A DNA stretch of 64,000 nucleotides, taken from positions 196,508-260,507 of the forward strand of contig NZ_JAFB01000015.1 of assembly GCF_000519205.1 (NCBI RefSeq), in the 5' to 3' direction. The DNA is from Amycolatopsis taiwanensis DSM 45107. GTDB taxonomy: Bacteria; Actinomycetota; Actinomycetes; Mycobacteriales; Pseudonocardiaceae. This document shows, piece by piece, positions 26,205-36,504 of the stretch. How positions within the stretch are numbered: the stretch's first letter is position 1; the number at the start of each line of letters is the position of its first letter. Below the pieces are notes generated by a model. That model saw only the letters and a list, made by a program, of their open reading frames with translations, was not told the DNA's origin and made no database searches. The position numbers were made by a program, and so were the translations under genes.

Positions 26205-27635
26205 TCAGAATTGGTAATAGAGGAACGGGCTGAAGGTGCCGTTGGCGACGAGGATTGCGGCGTAGGCCAGGCCGACGGTCATCACGCCGACGCGCAGGCT
26301 GATCGCGGGCCGGCTGCGGGAGGACTCGAGCAGAGGTCCGGTCACCGGCTGCGTCGGCAGCAGGACGACGAGGAGTGCGGCGAGCAGGATCACGACGCGC
26401 TGGTTGGTCAGCGCGCTGTTGACCACGTCGGTCAGCCCGGAGAAGTCCGGCAGGAACATGTGCCCGATCATGGTCAGCGCGTGCCCGATGTCGGCGGACT
26501 TGAAGAACACCCACCCCAGCACGACGAGCACCAGCGTCAGTGCCCGGCGGGCCAGGCGAGGGAGCCGCGCGGCCGGGGACAGGTCCAGGTTGAACGCGCG
26601 CTCGATGATCAGCAGGGCGCCGTGGTAACAGCCCCACACCAGGAACGTCCAGTTCGCGCCGTGCCAGAAACCGGTCAGCACGAACACGATGCACAGGTTG
26701 CGGTAGGTCTTCGCCGCGCCGAGCCGGTTGCCGCCCAGGGGGATGTACACGTAGTCCCGGAACCAACGGGACAGCGACATGTGCCATCGGCGCCAGAACT
26801 CGGTGATCGTGACCGACGAGTACGGCCGGGAGAAGTTCTCCGGCAGGCGGAAGCCGAGCATGCGACCGAGACCGATGGCCATGTCGGAATAGCCGGAGAA
26901 GTCGAAAAACAGCTGCAGCGTGTAGCCGACGGCGCCGAGCCAGGCGACGCTGAACGTCATATCCGCCGGCGGGGTGGCGAAGCAGGCGTCGACCATCGGG
27001 CCCAGCGAGTCGGCGATGATCGTCTTCTTGCAGAGGCCGAGGGCGAACCTCGGGAAGCCGGCGGCGATGTCGTCGAGGCGGTGCGAACGCTGCTGCGGGA
27101 GCTGGTCGGCGATTTCCCGGTAACGCACGATCGGCCCGGCCACCAGTTGCGGGAACATCGCGATGTAGGTGACGAAGGACACGGGGTTGCGCAGCGGTTT
27201 CCGCTCGCCACGGTAGATGTCCACCACGTAGGAAATGTGGTGGAAGGTGAAGAAAGAGATTCCGATGGGCAGCGCGAGATGCGTAACCGGGAAGTCCCCG
27301 CCGAACAGCCGGGCCAGGAAGTCGAGTTGCTGCGTGGCGAACCCGGCGTACTTCCAGATCACCAGGATTCCCACATCGAAGCAGAGCACGCCGATCAGCA
27401 GGGTCCGCCGCCGCTTGACCGGGGTCGGCCGGTCCGGCTCCAGGACCAGGCCGGCGGCGAAGTTCACCACCATGCAAGCCAGGAGCAGCAGGGTGAACGC
27501 CCCCGCGCCGCTGGCGTAGAACACCAGGCTGCCGATGCCCACGACCCCGTTGCGCCAGCTGCGCGGCAACACCAGCACGGCGACCAGCACCGCCGGCAGG
27601 AAATACCACAGGAACAGTGGCGAAGCGAAAGACAT
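26205..27635 (-). CDS. MBOAT-family O-acyltransferase (AlgI/DltB-like)
   Basis: A 476-residue polytopic membrane protein. The MBOAT signature region is clear: FFDFSGYSDMAIGLGRMLGF, then WRRWHMSLSRWFRDYVYIPLGG, then the catalytic-His segment TGFWHGANWTFLVWG. These enzymes pass acetyl groups from cytoplasmic donors across the membrane to a polysaccharide or lipid acceptor, usually with an AlgX/AlgJ partner; one is encoded at 18576-19886. I start at ATG 27635 (MSFASPLFLWYFLPA), the first helix; the frame continues upstream without similarity. Confidence 0.9.
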   Translation of the reverse strand: MSFASPLFLWYFLPAVLVAVLVLPRSWRNGVVGIGSLVFYASGAGAFTLLLLACMVVNFAAGLVLEPDRPTPVKRRRTLLIGVLCFDVGILVIWKYAGFATQQLDFLARLFGGDFPVTHLALPIGISFFTFHHISYVVDIYRGERKPLRNPVSFVTYIAMFPQLVAGPIVRYREIADQLPQQRSHRLDDIAAGFPRFALGLCKKTIIADSLGPMVDACFATPPADMTFSVAWLGAVGYTLQLFFDFSGYSDMAIGLGRMLGFRLPENFSRPYSSVTITEFWRRWHMSLSRWFRDYVYIPLGGNRLGAAKTYRNLCIVFVLTGFWHGANWTFLVWGCYHGALLIIERAFNLDLSPAARLPRLARRALTLVLVVLGWVFFKSADIGHALTMIGHMFLPDFSGLTDVVNSALTNQRVVILLAALLVVLLPTQPVTGPLLESSRSRPAISLRVGVMTVGLAYAAILVANGTFSPFLYYQF

Positions 27636-28100
27636 CGGTGCGCGGGCCCCCTGTGTTACGGACAAGCCTGCTGACCTTAACCCAAACGGGCACCGTTCTG
27701 AACGCGATGTCAGTAATCGTTGACGAACTCGCTGCGCACAGTTTGATCGGCGATGCCCTGGTCGGCCCCACCATCCCGGTTGGGCGGCCGTGGCCATCCG
27801 GACGGTCGCCGCGGCGTTGGTGGTCCTTCCCGATCAGGTGATGAATTCGAGTTCGTTCTGCGTCAGCTGACCCGGATATCCGATCCGAGGACGCGCGGCG
27901 AAGGCGCTTTCACGCTTGGGGAATCGATCTGCTGTCGAATTGCCAGTTACTGAAACGTCCGGCATCGGCCGAGGCCAGCGCCGGTGTAACGCAGGCTTCC
28001 GCTGTCGGTCTGGCCGTTTTGTCCATACCATCTTCACGGGGACTCCGCCGTTCGGGTTACGGCCGGAGACGCCGTTTCAGGGGTCGGCGGGAGGGTGGCG
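27636..28100. other. 465-bp intergenic region
   Basis: Divergent gap between the MBOAT and Crp-type genes. Base composition is less GC-rich than the neighbouring genes. A 67-codon frame on the minus strand (27834-28037) has poor codon bias in its first half and no ribosome site, so I do not call it. The ribosome site GGAGGG of the Crp-type gene is at the right end. No repeats or RNA genes were recognised. Confidence 0.4.
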
Positions 28101-28760
28101 ATGGCCGGCGATTTCTGGGAAATGTTGAATCAGGCACAGCGCGAGACGGTCCGTGCCGCTGCCCAGGTGCGCCGGTTCCGCCCGGGTACCGCACTGATGT
28201 GCGAGGGCGACCAGGACCGCTCCGTGCTGGTGCTCGTATCCGGGTGGGCCAAGGTCACCACGGCCTGGCCGGGCGGGCACGAGGTGGTGCTCAACGTGTG
28301 CGGGCCGGGCGACATCGTGGGCGAGACCTCGGCGATGGACGGCGCCCCGCGTTCCGGCGCGGTCGTCGCGGTCGACGTGGTGACCGCGCTGGCCCTTTCC
28401 GTCGAGCGGTTCGCCCGCATCATCCGGGCCCACCCCGACATCTCCACGATCGTGTCGCGGGTCATCACGGGTCGCCTGCGTGCCGCCGACGCGCGCCGTC
28501 GGCAGTTCGCCGAGCTCAGCACGCCCGGCCGGATCGCCGAACTGCTCGCCGAACTCGCCGAGCGCTACGGAGTGTCCACTTCGGAGGGTGTGGTGGTGGA
28601 CCTGCGCATCAGCCAGCAGGACATCGCCGCGATGACCGCGGCGTCCCGGGAGACCGCCGCCCGCACGCTGCGCACGCTACGCGAGGCGGGCGTGATCAGC
28701 ACGGCGCGCCGGCGGCTGACCATTCATCGTCCCGACGCGCTCCGCACCTTCAACGCCTGA
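28101..28760 (+). CDS. Crp/Fnr-family transcriptional regulator
   Basis: A 219-residue regulator. Residues 20-115 form a cyclic-nucleotide-binding fold (MCEGDQDRSVLVLVSGWAKV, GPGDIVGETSAMDG), and residues 145-215 the Crp winged helix (ISQQDIAAMTAASRETAARTLRTLREAG). There are no clustered N-terminal cysteines, so an Fnr iron-sulphur sensor is unlikely. The phosphate-cassette arginine is replaced by SGAVV, so binding of cAMP is doubtful. ATG 28101 lies 6 bp after GGAGGG. It converges on rlmB. Confidence 0.88.
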   Translation: MAGDFWEMLNQAQRETVRAAAQVRRFRPGTALMCEGDQDRSVLVLVSGWAKVTTAWPGGHEVVLNVCGPGDIVGETSAMDGAPRSGAVVAVDVVTALALSVERFARIIRAHPDISTIVSRVITGRLRAADARRRQFAELSTPGRIAELLAELAERYGVSTSEGVVVDLRISQQDIAAMTAASRETAARTLRTLREAGVISTARRRLTIHRPDALRTFNA

Positions 28761-28770
28761 GTCGTCGGTG

Positions 28771-28814
28771 CATGTCCGGCGAACCCGCCGGACATGCGGA
28801 CGGCGGGTTCGCCG
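28771..28814. terminator. Two overlapping, mutually exclusive hairpins between crp-like gene and rlmB
   Basis: Hairpin 1: GCATGTCCGGC (28771-28781) with GCCGGACATGC (28788-28798). Hairpin 2: GGCGAACCCGCC (28780-28791) with GGCGGGTTCGCC (28803-28814). Both stems are perfect (11 and 12 bp) and share bases, so an RNA can form only one at a time. A bidirectional terminator is the simplest role. Confidence 0.7.
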
Positions 28815-28846
28815 CTCCAGGGATCCGGTGGTTCGAGGCCAAGCCC

Positions 28847-29803
28847 TCAAACGCGACCGGCGACCCGGCGACGGCGGGCCACCTCGGCGAGCAGGACCGC
28901 GGCCGCCACCGACGCGTTGAGCGATTCGACGCCCGCTGCCATCGGAATGGACACCGTGACATCGCAGGTCTCGCGGACCAGCCGGGACAGGCCGCGGCCC
29001 TCGGACCCGACCACGATCACCAGCGGGTCCGCCGCGAGGTCGAGGCCGTCGATGTCGATCGAGCCGTCGGCGTCGAGGCCGGCGATCATGAGACCCTCGT
29101 TCGCCCACGCCTTCAGTTGCCGGGTCAGGTTCGTGGCCACGGCGATCGGCAGGCGCGCCGCCGTACCCGCGCTGGTCCGCCAGGCCACGGCGGTGATCCC
29201 GGCGCTGCGCCGCCCCGGGAGCAGCACGCCGTGCGCCCCGAACGCGGCCGCCGACCGAACCACGGCGCCCAGGTTGCGCGGGTCCGTGACCCCGTCCAAT
29301 GCGACCAGCAGCGGCGGCTCACCCGAGTCGCGCGCCGTCGCCAGCAGGTCGTCGGGGTGCGCGTACTCGAACGGCGGCACCTGGAGCCCGAGACCCTGGT
29401 GCACCGCCCGGTTGGTCTTGCGGTCCAACTCGTCGCGCGGGATCTCCAGGATCGAGATGCCCCGGTCCGCCGCCAGCCGCACGGCCTCGGTGACCCGGTC
29501 GTCGGCGTCGATGTTCAGCGCGACGTAGAGGGTCGTGCCCGGCACGCCGGCCCGCAGCGCCTCGACGACGGGGTTGCGCCCGGCGATCACCTCGGGGCCA
29601 TCGGCCTTCTTGTCCCTGGCCTGCGCCACCTTGGCGGCGGCCGCGGCGCGGCGCTGGGCCGGATGGCCCTTGCGCTGCTCCGCACGTGGGGTCGGGCCCT
29701 TGCCTTCCAGGCCCTTGCGCCGCTGGCCGCCCGAGCCGACCACGGCGCCCTTCTTCGAGCCGGGCTTGCGTATCGCGCCCTGGCGTCTGGAATTACCAGC
29801 CAT
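28847..29803 (-). CDS. rlmB: 23S rRNA (guanosine-2251-2'-O)-methyltransferase RlmB
   Basis: A 318-residue SpoU-class methyltransferase. An N-terminal basic extension (residues 1-75) precedes the substrate-binding domain and the knotted catalytic domain with motifs [33 protein letters not shown] and [20 protein letters not shown]. It modifies the ribosomal P-loop using S-adenosylmethionine. It starts 6 bp after the cysS stop on the same strand, the conserved actinobacterial pairing. Confidence 0.93.
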   Translation of the reverse strand: MAGNSRRQGAIRKPGSKKGAVVGSGGQRRKGLEGKGPTPRAEQRKGHPAQRRAAAAAKVAQARDKKADGPEVIAGRNPVVEALRAGVPGTTLYVALNIDADDRVTEAVRLAADRGISILEIPRDELDRKTNRAVHQGLGLQVPPFEYAHPDDLLATARDSGEPPLLVALDGVTDPRNLGAVVRSAAAFGAHGVLLPGRRSAGITAVAWRTSAGTAARLPIAVATNLTRQLKAWANEGLMIAGLDADGSIDIDGLDLAADPLVIVVGSEGRGLSRLVRETCDVTVSIPMAAGVESLNASVAAAVLLAEVARRRRVAGRV

Positions 29804-29809
29804 CTGAGA

Positions 29810-31198
<1,389 letters not shown>

Positions 31199-31323
31199 TC
31201 TGAAATGGTACGGGCTGGGGTGCGAACTTCTCGGGCGGCACCCGATCGAGCACAGGTCGGCCGCCCGCCCGGCGCCTTCTCCGTGGGGATCGACCGGATA
31301 TCCGACCCCGAGCCGGGCAAGCG

Positions 31324-31601
31324 GCGTTCGACCTGCTCACGCCCGGAGTCGGCCGGATGGTGATCTACGGGACCACCAGTGGCGAGGCATCCCGGGCCGA
31401 CCCGCGGCAGGTGTATCACCGTGGCGTGCAGGTCACCGGCTTCTCCTCCACCGCATTGGCCGCGGAGCGCTCGGCAGCGCTGCGGGACGAGGCGTTCGCC
31501 CTGTGTGGCCGCGGTGGGCCTGGCCACTGGAGGAGGCCGCCACGCCGCATCAGGACTTCGAGGAGCGCACCACGATCGGCAAGAGCATCCTCCTCGCGTG
31601 A
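31324..31601 (+). pseudogene. Quinone oxidoreductase / zinc-type alcohol dehydrogenase fragment
   Basis: The frame [23 protein letters not shown]...GVQVTGFSS matches the nucleotide-binding half of NADPH:quinone reductases. A frameshift follows near 31520, after which another frame gives the normal C-terminus (WPLEEAATPHQDFEERTTIGKSILLA and stop). The N-terminal catalytic half is absent. It lies on the strand opposite to its neighbours, inserted between ispF-HAD and cysS. Clearly non-functional. Confidence 0.75.
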
Positions 31602-31625
31602 CCCGGGTGGCCCCGGAAAACGCGG

Positions 31626-32324
31626 TCAGAAACGGCCTTCTACGCCGATTCCGTGCTCCCGCAGAGCAGTGAGCAGGCCGTCGGTGCGCTCGACCGTCGG
31701 TAGGGGTTCCACCAGGGCGAACCGGCAGCCCAGGGCCCTTGCCCCGCCGTCGGCCTCCTCGCTGTCGCCGACCATGAGCGCGTTTTCCGGTGCCACGCCC
31801 AGCCTCTCCAGCAGCGTCCGGAAGATCGCCGGATCCGGCTTGATGGCCCCTTCCTCGAAGGACAGCACGAACTCGTCCACGTAGCCGTCCAGGCCGTGGG
31901 CGGCGAACGCCGGCCGGATGTCGAAGGCGATGTTGCTCAGCACGCCGACCTTCAGGCCCTTGCCGGCCAGACCTTTGAACGCGGCTTCGGCGTCGGGGTA
32001 GGGCGTCCATTCGGCCGGGTCGATCACCCGCGCGTACAGCGCCTCGGCCTGCTTCGGCCGCAGCCCGGACCTCCGCAGAACCTCGAGGTAAACCTTCACG
32101 TGCAGGGCGGGATCCAGGTCGCGGTTCTCCCAGGCGTACTGGTACTCCTCGGAAAGCTCCACGACCTGACCGGAGGGGGCGGTCATCCGGCGAATGATCT
32201 CGGTCCGGGCCTCGATGTCGAGGGCGGCCCCGTTGTCGTCGGTGAATTCGGCGAGCCAGCTGGGGTCTTGCTCCAGCCGGAAGACCGTGCCGGAGAAGTC
32301 GAACATCACGGCCTGAATCGTCAC
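31626..32324 (-). CDS. HAD-family hydrolase (subfamily IA)
   Basis: A 232-residue haloacid-dehalogenase-fold phosphatase. The nucleophile motif is MFDFSGTVFRL, where the second acid Asp of the usual DxDGT is replaced by Ser (DFSGT). The Ser of motif II is in VGVLSNIAFD, the Lys of motif III in GAIKPDPAIF, and the acids of motif IV in VGDSEEAD. Loss of the second Asp is seen in some dehalogenase or phosphonatase-like members. I start at GTG 32324, just before the motif. Substrate unknown. Confidence 0.85.
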   Translation of the reverse strand: MTIQAVMFDFSGTVFRLEQDPSWLAEFTDDNGAALDIEARTEIIRRMTAPSGQVVELSEEYQYAWENRDLDPALHVKVYLEVLRRSGLRPKQAEALYARVIDPAEWTPYPDAEAAFKGLAGKGLKVGVLSNIAFDIRPAFAAHGLDGYVDEFVLSFEEGAIKPDPAIFRTLLERLGVAPENALMVGDSEEADGGARALGCRFALVEPLPTVERTDGLLTALREHGIGVEGRF

Positions 32325-32383
32325 GCCGGTCAGGTTAACCGGGAGAGTGTGGCGCGGTCGGCGACATGTGACGCAGCCGTCGC

Positions 32384-32869
32384 CTACTCGGCAGCACTTG
32401 ACAACGGGGGAGGCACCAGCAGCGCGCTGGCCACGGCGGCGATGCCCTCGCCACGTCCGGTCAGCCCGAGGCCATCGGTGGTCGTCCCGCTGACACTGAC
32501 CGGTCCACCGGCGGCCTTGCTCAGCACCTCCTGCGCTTCCGCGCGCCGGGTGCCGATCCTGGGCGCGTTCCCGATGACCTGCACCGAGGCGTTGCCAAGG
32601 CGCCAGCCGGCGGCTTCGACGCGCCGGCGTACCTCGGCGATGAACTCCGGCCCGTGCGCGCCTTCCCACCGCGGGTCGCTGGTGCCGAAGACGACACCGA
32701 GGTCCCCGAGTCCGGCTGCGGAAAGCATCGCGTCGCACAGCGCGTGGGCCGCCACGTCGCCGTCGGAGTGTCCCGCGCAGCCGGGCACGCCTTCCCAGCG
32801 CAGCCCCGCGATCCAGCACTCCCGGCCCTCCTGGACGGGATGCACGTCAGTCCCTGTGCCGATCCTCAC
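32384..32869 (-). CDS. ispF: 2-C-methyl-D-erythritol 2,4-cyclodiphosphate synthase
   Basis: A 161-residue trimeric enzyme of the MEP isoprenoid pathway, forming the cyclodiphosphate from CDP-methylerythritol phosphate. Metal and active-site motifs are intact: GTDVHPVQ (Asp-X-His), [27 protein letters not shown], and [15 protein letters not shown]. The GTG at 32869 begins the conserved RIGTGTDVH strand. It sits 34 bp after ispD on the same strand, the usual pair. Confidence 0.94.
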   Translation of the reverse strand: MRIGTGTDVHPVQEGRECWIAGLRWEGVPGCAGHSDGDVAAHALCDAMLSAAGLGDLGVVFGTSDPRWEGAHGPEFIAEVRRRVEAAGWRLGNASVQVIGNAPRIGTRRAEAQEVLSKAAGGPVSVSGTTTDGLGLTGRGEGIAAVASALLVPPPLSSAAE

Positions 32870-32903
32870 CTTGTTCCGTCCCTGTCCATCGAGCCGCCGC
32901 TGC

Positions 32904-33584
32904 TCATGCTTGTTGTGCCAGCAGCGCCTCGGCAACGGCCACATCGAACGGCGTGGCCAGCCGCAGCGCGTTCGGATGTCCGGCGACCGTCCGCACGGTA
33001 CCGGGAGGAAACGACATCGGGTCGATACCACGGGCGCAGGCATCGCGCAGGGCATTTCGGGCATAGCCGAGCGGCGTCTGCAGGGTGCGCAGGCGGGTGC
33101 GGTCTTCAGTGGCCGTGATGACGCCGTCCGCGCCGACGAGTTTGACCGTGTCTGTCACGGGTACTACCGGAGCGACGGCTTCTGCCCCACGCCTGACAGC
33201 CTCGACGACCGAGCGAATCGTGGCCGCCGGAACGAACGCACGCGCCGCGTCGTGAAGGAGGACGACATCGCAACTTCCGGCCGCCTCGAGGGCGCACCGG
33301 ATGGAGTCGGCACGGGTCGCCGCCGCGGGCAGTACCCGGCAGCGTGCGCCGGGTACTGCCCGTACGATCGATTCGGCCCCAGTTGGTGCCGCCACCACCA
33401 CGTGATCAACACAACCCGACTCGGCCAGGCCGCGAATCGCGTGGGCGAGCAGCGGCTCACCGCGAACAGCGACGCGAATGGCATCGATATCGGCGACCAG
33501 AAGAGCGACCACCTGCATGCTTATCGGCGGCTCTGGCCGCACTCTTGTGGACATGGCGCGTTCGGTGGTCACCTCGTGTGCCAC
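32904..33584 (-). CDS. ispD: IspD-like cytidylyltransferase lacking the nucleotide-binding signature
   Basis: By position (carD-ispD-ispF) and by its middle region this is Isp[60 protein letters not shown]. However, the N-terminal loop PAAGxGxRxxxxPK that binds CTP is missing and replaced by [13 protein letters not shown], and the late TDDA and FKIT motifs with their catalytic Lys are also lost ([16 protein letters not shown]). No frameshift explains this; the other frames do not restore it. The start is uncertain (GTG 33584, ATG 33554 or ATG 33518). It may be inactive, altered, or structural. Confidence 0.8.
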   Translation of the reverse strand: MAHEVTTERAMSTRVRPEPPISMQVVALLVADIDAIRVAVRGEPLLAHAIRGLAESGCVDHVVVAAPTGAESIVRAVPGARCRVLPAAATRADSIRCALEAAGSCDVVLLHDAARAFVPAATIRSVVEAVRRGAEAVAPVVPVTDTVKLVGADGVITATEDRTRLRTLQTPLGYARNALRDACARGIDPMSFPPGTVRTVAGHPNALRLATPFDVAVAEALLAQQA

Positions 33585-33615
33585 CCCGCGCCCTTGCCGG
33601 GCACCGTGGCTGGAC

Positions 33616-34107
33616 TCAGACCGTCGCGGTCTCCAGCACCTCGTCGAGCAGGGTCTCGGCCTTGCTCTCGTCGGTGCCCTCGGCTAGTGCGAGCTCGCTG
33701 ACCAGGATCTGCCGCGCTTTGGCCAGCATCCGCTTCTCGCCCGCGGACAAGCCACGATCCTTTTCTCGCCGCCAGAGGTCGCGCACCACTTCGGCCACCT
33801 TGTTCACGTCGCCCGAGGCGAGCTTCTCCAGGTTGGCCTTGTACCGTCGAGACCAGTTCGTCGGCTCTTCGGTGTGCGGCGCCCGCAGCACGTCGAAAAC
33901 GCGGTTCAGACCATCCTGGCCAACGACATCCCGCACGCCGACGATCTCGGCGTTGTCGGCGGGCACGCGAACCGTGAGATCCCCTTGCGCGACTTTGAGG
34001 ACGAGGTACTGCTTTTCCTCGCCCTTGATCACACGGGTCTCGATGGCTTCGATGAGTGCGGCACCGTGGTGCGGGTAGACGACGGTCTCTCCGACCTTGA
34101 AAACCAT
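33616..34107 (-). CDS. carD: CarD-family RNA-polymerase-binding transcription factor
   Basis: A 163-residue global regulator that binds the RNA polymerase beta lobe and stabilises open complexes. The N-terminal RNAP-interaction domain is [19 protein letters not shown], the conserved Trp is in [14 protein letters not shown], and the C-terminal helices are basic. Nearly identical in layout to mycobacterial CarD. ATG 34107 follows AGAGGAC. It leads the operon carD-ispD-ispF-HAD and is divergent from lpqE. Confidence 0.96.
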   Translation of the reverse strand: MVFKVGETVVYPHHGAALIEAIETRVIKGEEKQYLVLKVAQGDLTVRVPADNAEIVGVRDVVGQDGLNRVFDVLRAPHTEEPTNWSRRYKANLEKLASGDVNKVAEVVRDLWRREKDRGLSAGEKRMLAKARQILVSELALAEGTDESKAETLLDEVLETATV

Positions 34108-34134
34108 GTGTCCTCTGCCCCTTTCGCTGCGTCC

Positions 34135-34140
34135 ATATTA
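34135..34140 (-). promoter_or_regulatory. Candidate -10 element of carD
   Basis: TAATAT on the minus strand, 28 bp before the carD ATG, is an AT-rich hexamer in otherwise GC-rich DNA and a good -10 match. No clear -35 is visible at the usual distance. Confidence 0.4.
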
Positions 34141-34383
34141 ACACGCCGCGCGAGCGCCCACCTAGCGGGCCGAGATCGTCCTTGCAGGTCAGGGCACTGT
34201 TGGCGGTGCTCCGGGGGGTTGACAAACCTGGCGGCGGCGTGCTCATGCAGGTGACTCCGCGGATGATCAAGAATCCACTGTGGACGGTTCAGGTGGGCCA
34301 GGTGGCACCGGGTTCCGCCGCCCGGAAACGGTCGAGCTAGTCTGCGCAGTGGAAATCGCGGCCTCTAGGAGGGACTGAAGACC

Positions 34384-34941
34384 GTGAAACGTCGTGTGCT
34401 CAGCTCGGCCGTGCTCGGCCTTGGGGCCGCCTTGGTGCTTGCGGGCTGCGGCGCGGGGCAGATCACCCAGACCAGCACCATCCTGCCCGCTGCCGATGGC
34501 GCGGCCGGAGAGGCCGGATCGGTGTTCGTGCGCAACGCAACCCTGGTCAACCGCGACACGTGCGAACAGGCCTACCCGGCCGGGTCGAATGCCCCGCTGC
34601 AGCTGACCATCGCCAACACCGGCCCGGCCGACGACGAACTGGTCTCGGTCAGCTCGGCGAACGCGACCAGTGCCGCCATCGAGGGGCAGAAGACGGTCGT
34701 CGCCGGCAGCACGCTCGTCGTGGGCACGGCGAACGAGGCGAACTCGCTGGCGGGCACTCAGAACCGGGTCGGCCAGGCGAACGTGACCCTCAACGGGCTG
34801 AAGTCCGTCGTGTGGCCAGGACAGACGATTCCGGTCACCTTCGCCTTCCGCGACGCCGGCTCGGTCACCGTCAACCTGCCGGTCGGCGCGCCGACGAAAA
34901 CGCTTTCCTGCCCGCCTCCCACGCCCGGGGCCGGTGCCTGA
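34384..34941 (+). CDS. lpqE: LpqE-like lipoprotein
   Basis: A 185-residue exported lipoprotein with signal peptide and lipobox LAGC (Cys at about residue 22), followed by a beta-rich domain (LQLTIANTGPADDELVSVSS, GQTIPVTFAFRDAGSVTVNLPV). It resembles the copper-chaperone PCuAC-like fold but lacks its Met/His ligands. Between carD and radA, actinobacteria keep this gene (Rv3584 lpqE in M. tuberculosis), so the name is by synteny and general sequence. AGGAGG precedes the GTG start at somewhat long distance. Confidence 0.82.
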   Translation: MKRRVLSSAVLGLGAALVLAGCGAGQITQTSTILPAADGAAGEAGSVFVRNATLVNRDTCEQAYPAGSNAPLQLTIANTGPADDELVSVSSANATSAAIEGQKTVVAGSTLVVGTANEANSLAGTQNRVGQANVTLNGLKSVVWPGQTIPVTFAFRDAGSVTVNLPVGAPTKTLSCPPPTPGAGA

Positions 34942-35015
34942 CGGCGTCTGAGGGCCCCGGGGCCTGCCCCGGGCGGGTTCCCCGGATTGTCGGTGGGATC
35001 GGCTAACTTTCTGCC

Positions 35016-36395
35016 GTGGTCAAGAAGGGCACCAGCCACCGCTGCGCGGAATGCGGGTACGAGACGTCCCGATGGGTCGGCCGTTGTCCCGAATGCCAGG
35101 CCTGGGGCACCATCGAGGAGCGGTCCGACGGACGACCGGCGATAGCCAGGGTGGCCGCGGGCGCGCCCAGCGCTCCGGCCCGGCCGATCGCCCAGGTAGA
35201 CCTGGAGGCGGCGCGGGCTCGCCCGACCGGGGTGGCCGAACTGGACCGGGTGCTCGGCGGCGGGCTGGTGCCGGGCGCGGTGGTGCTGCTGGCCGGAGAG
35301 CCCGGCGTGGGCAAGTCGACCCTGTTGCTGGAGGTCGCCTACCGGTGGGCGGCGGGCGGCGCGCCCGGGCGACCGGGGGAAGGCGCGCCGAGCCTGTATG
35401 TCACCGGGGAAGAGTCGGCAGGACAGGTCCGGTTGCGCGCCGAGCGCACTTCGAACCTGCACGACCAGATGTTTCTCGCCGCCGAAAGCGACCTGTCCGC
35501 GATCGTGGGACACGTCGACACGGTCCAGCCCGGGCTGCTGATCGTCGACTCGGTGCAGACGATGGCCTCGCCACAGGCGGAGGGCGCACCCGGCGGGGTC
35601 ACGCAGGTGCGTGCCGTGACCGCCGGACTGGTCGCGCTGGCCAAGGAGCGTGGCCTGCCGGTGGTGCTCGTCGGCCATGTCACCAAGGAAGGCTCGGTCG
35701 CCGGGCCCCGCGTGCTGGAGCACCTGGTGGACGTCGTGCTCCATTTCGAGGGTGATCGGCATTCCACCCTGCGCCTGGTGCGCGGCGTGAAGAACCGGTT
35801 CGGCCCCGCGGACGAGATCGGCTGTTTCGAGCTGCGCGACGACGGGATCGAAGGCGTGCCCGACCCGTCCGGGCTGTTCCTGAACCGGCACACCACCGCC
35901 GTGCCGGGCACGGCCATCACGGTGACCGTGGAGGGCAAGCGGCCGCTCCTGTGCGAGGTGCAGGCCCTGGTGACCGACACCAATCTGCCGCAACCGCGGC
36001 GCGCGGTGAGCGGGCTCGATTCGGCGCGGGTGGGCATGGTCCTGGCGGTGCTGGAAAAGCACGCCAAGGTCAACTTCGGCAAGCACGACGTGTTCACCGC
36101 GACCGTCGGCGGGATGAAGGTGACCGAGCCGGCGGTCGACCTAGCGGTCGTGCTGGCGATCGCGTCCTCGAAGGAGGACAAAACCCTGTCGCCGCGCCTG
36201 GTCGCGATCGGGGAGGTCGGGCTGGCGGGCGAGATCCGGCGGGTGACCGGGGTGGGCCGGCGGCTGGCCGAGGCGGTCCGCCTCGGCTTCACGCACGCCA
36301 TCGTGCCGCCCGATCCCGGCAAGGTGCCCGACGGCATCCGCGTCCTCGAGGTCGGCCACATCGCCGACGCCCTCAACGCCGCCGCGCACGCCTGA
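35016..36395 (+). CDS. radA: DNA repair protein RadA
   Basis: A 459-residue RecA-like branch-migration ATPase. It has an N-terminal zinc finger (CAECGYETSRWVGRCPECQAW), Walker A GEPGVGKST, the RadA-specific motif KNRFGP, and a C-terminal Lon-like domain (VTEPAVDLAVVLAIASS). It promotes recombination intermediates during repair. In many actinobacteria disA follows and RadA restrains it; here the next gene is a convergent trehalose gene instead. GTG start at 35016. Confidence 0.95.
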   Translation: MVKKGTSHRCAECGYETSRWVGRCPECQAWGTIEERSDGRPAIARVAAGAPSAPARPIAQVDLEAARARPTGVAELDRVLGGGLVPGAVVLLAGEPGVGKSTLLLEVAYRWAAGGAPGRPGEGAPSLYVTGEESAGQVRLRAERTSNLHDQMFLAAESDLSAIVGHVDTVQPGLLIVDSVQTMASPQAEGAPGGVTQVRAVTAGLVALAKERGLPVVLVGHVTKEGSVAGPRVLEHLVDVVLHFEGDRHSTLRLVRGVKNRFGPADEIGCFELRDDGIEGVPDPSGLFLNRHTTAVPGTAITVTVEGKRPLLCEVQALVTDTNLPQPRRAVSGLDSARVGMVLAVLEKHAKVNFGKHDVFTATVGGMKVTEPAVDLAVVLAIASSKEDKTLSPRLVAIGEVGLAGEIRRVTGVGRRLAEAVRLGFTHAIVPPDPGKVPDGIRVLEVGHIADALNAAAHA

Positions 36396-36431
36396 AAGGC
36401 TTCGCGAAGCACAATTTGGACACATCTGCCT

Positions 36432-36482
36432 GCATGAGTGACCCGTTCATGCCGCATTTCGACAGAAACGGGTCACTCATGC
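36432..36482. terminator. 16-bp-stem inverted repeat between radA and the trehalose gene
   Basis: GCATGAGTGACCCGTT (36432-36447) is perfectly complementary to 36467-36482, with a 19-nt loop. It sits between convergent genes and likely ends both transcripts, although no U-run follows. Confidence 0.65.
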
Positions 36483-36504
36483 CAGTGCCGCGCCGCCGCA
36501 GAGG

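Noticed and set aside
27834..28037. 67-codon minus-strand frame between the MBOAT and Crp-type genes
   Set aside because: Codon third positions are not GC-biased in the first half, and no ribosome site precedes the ATG.
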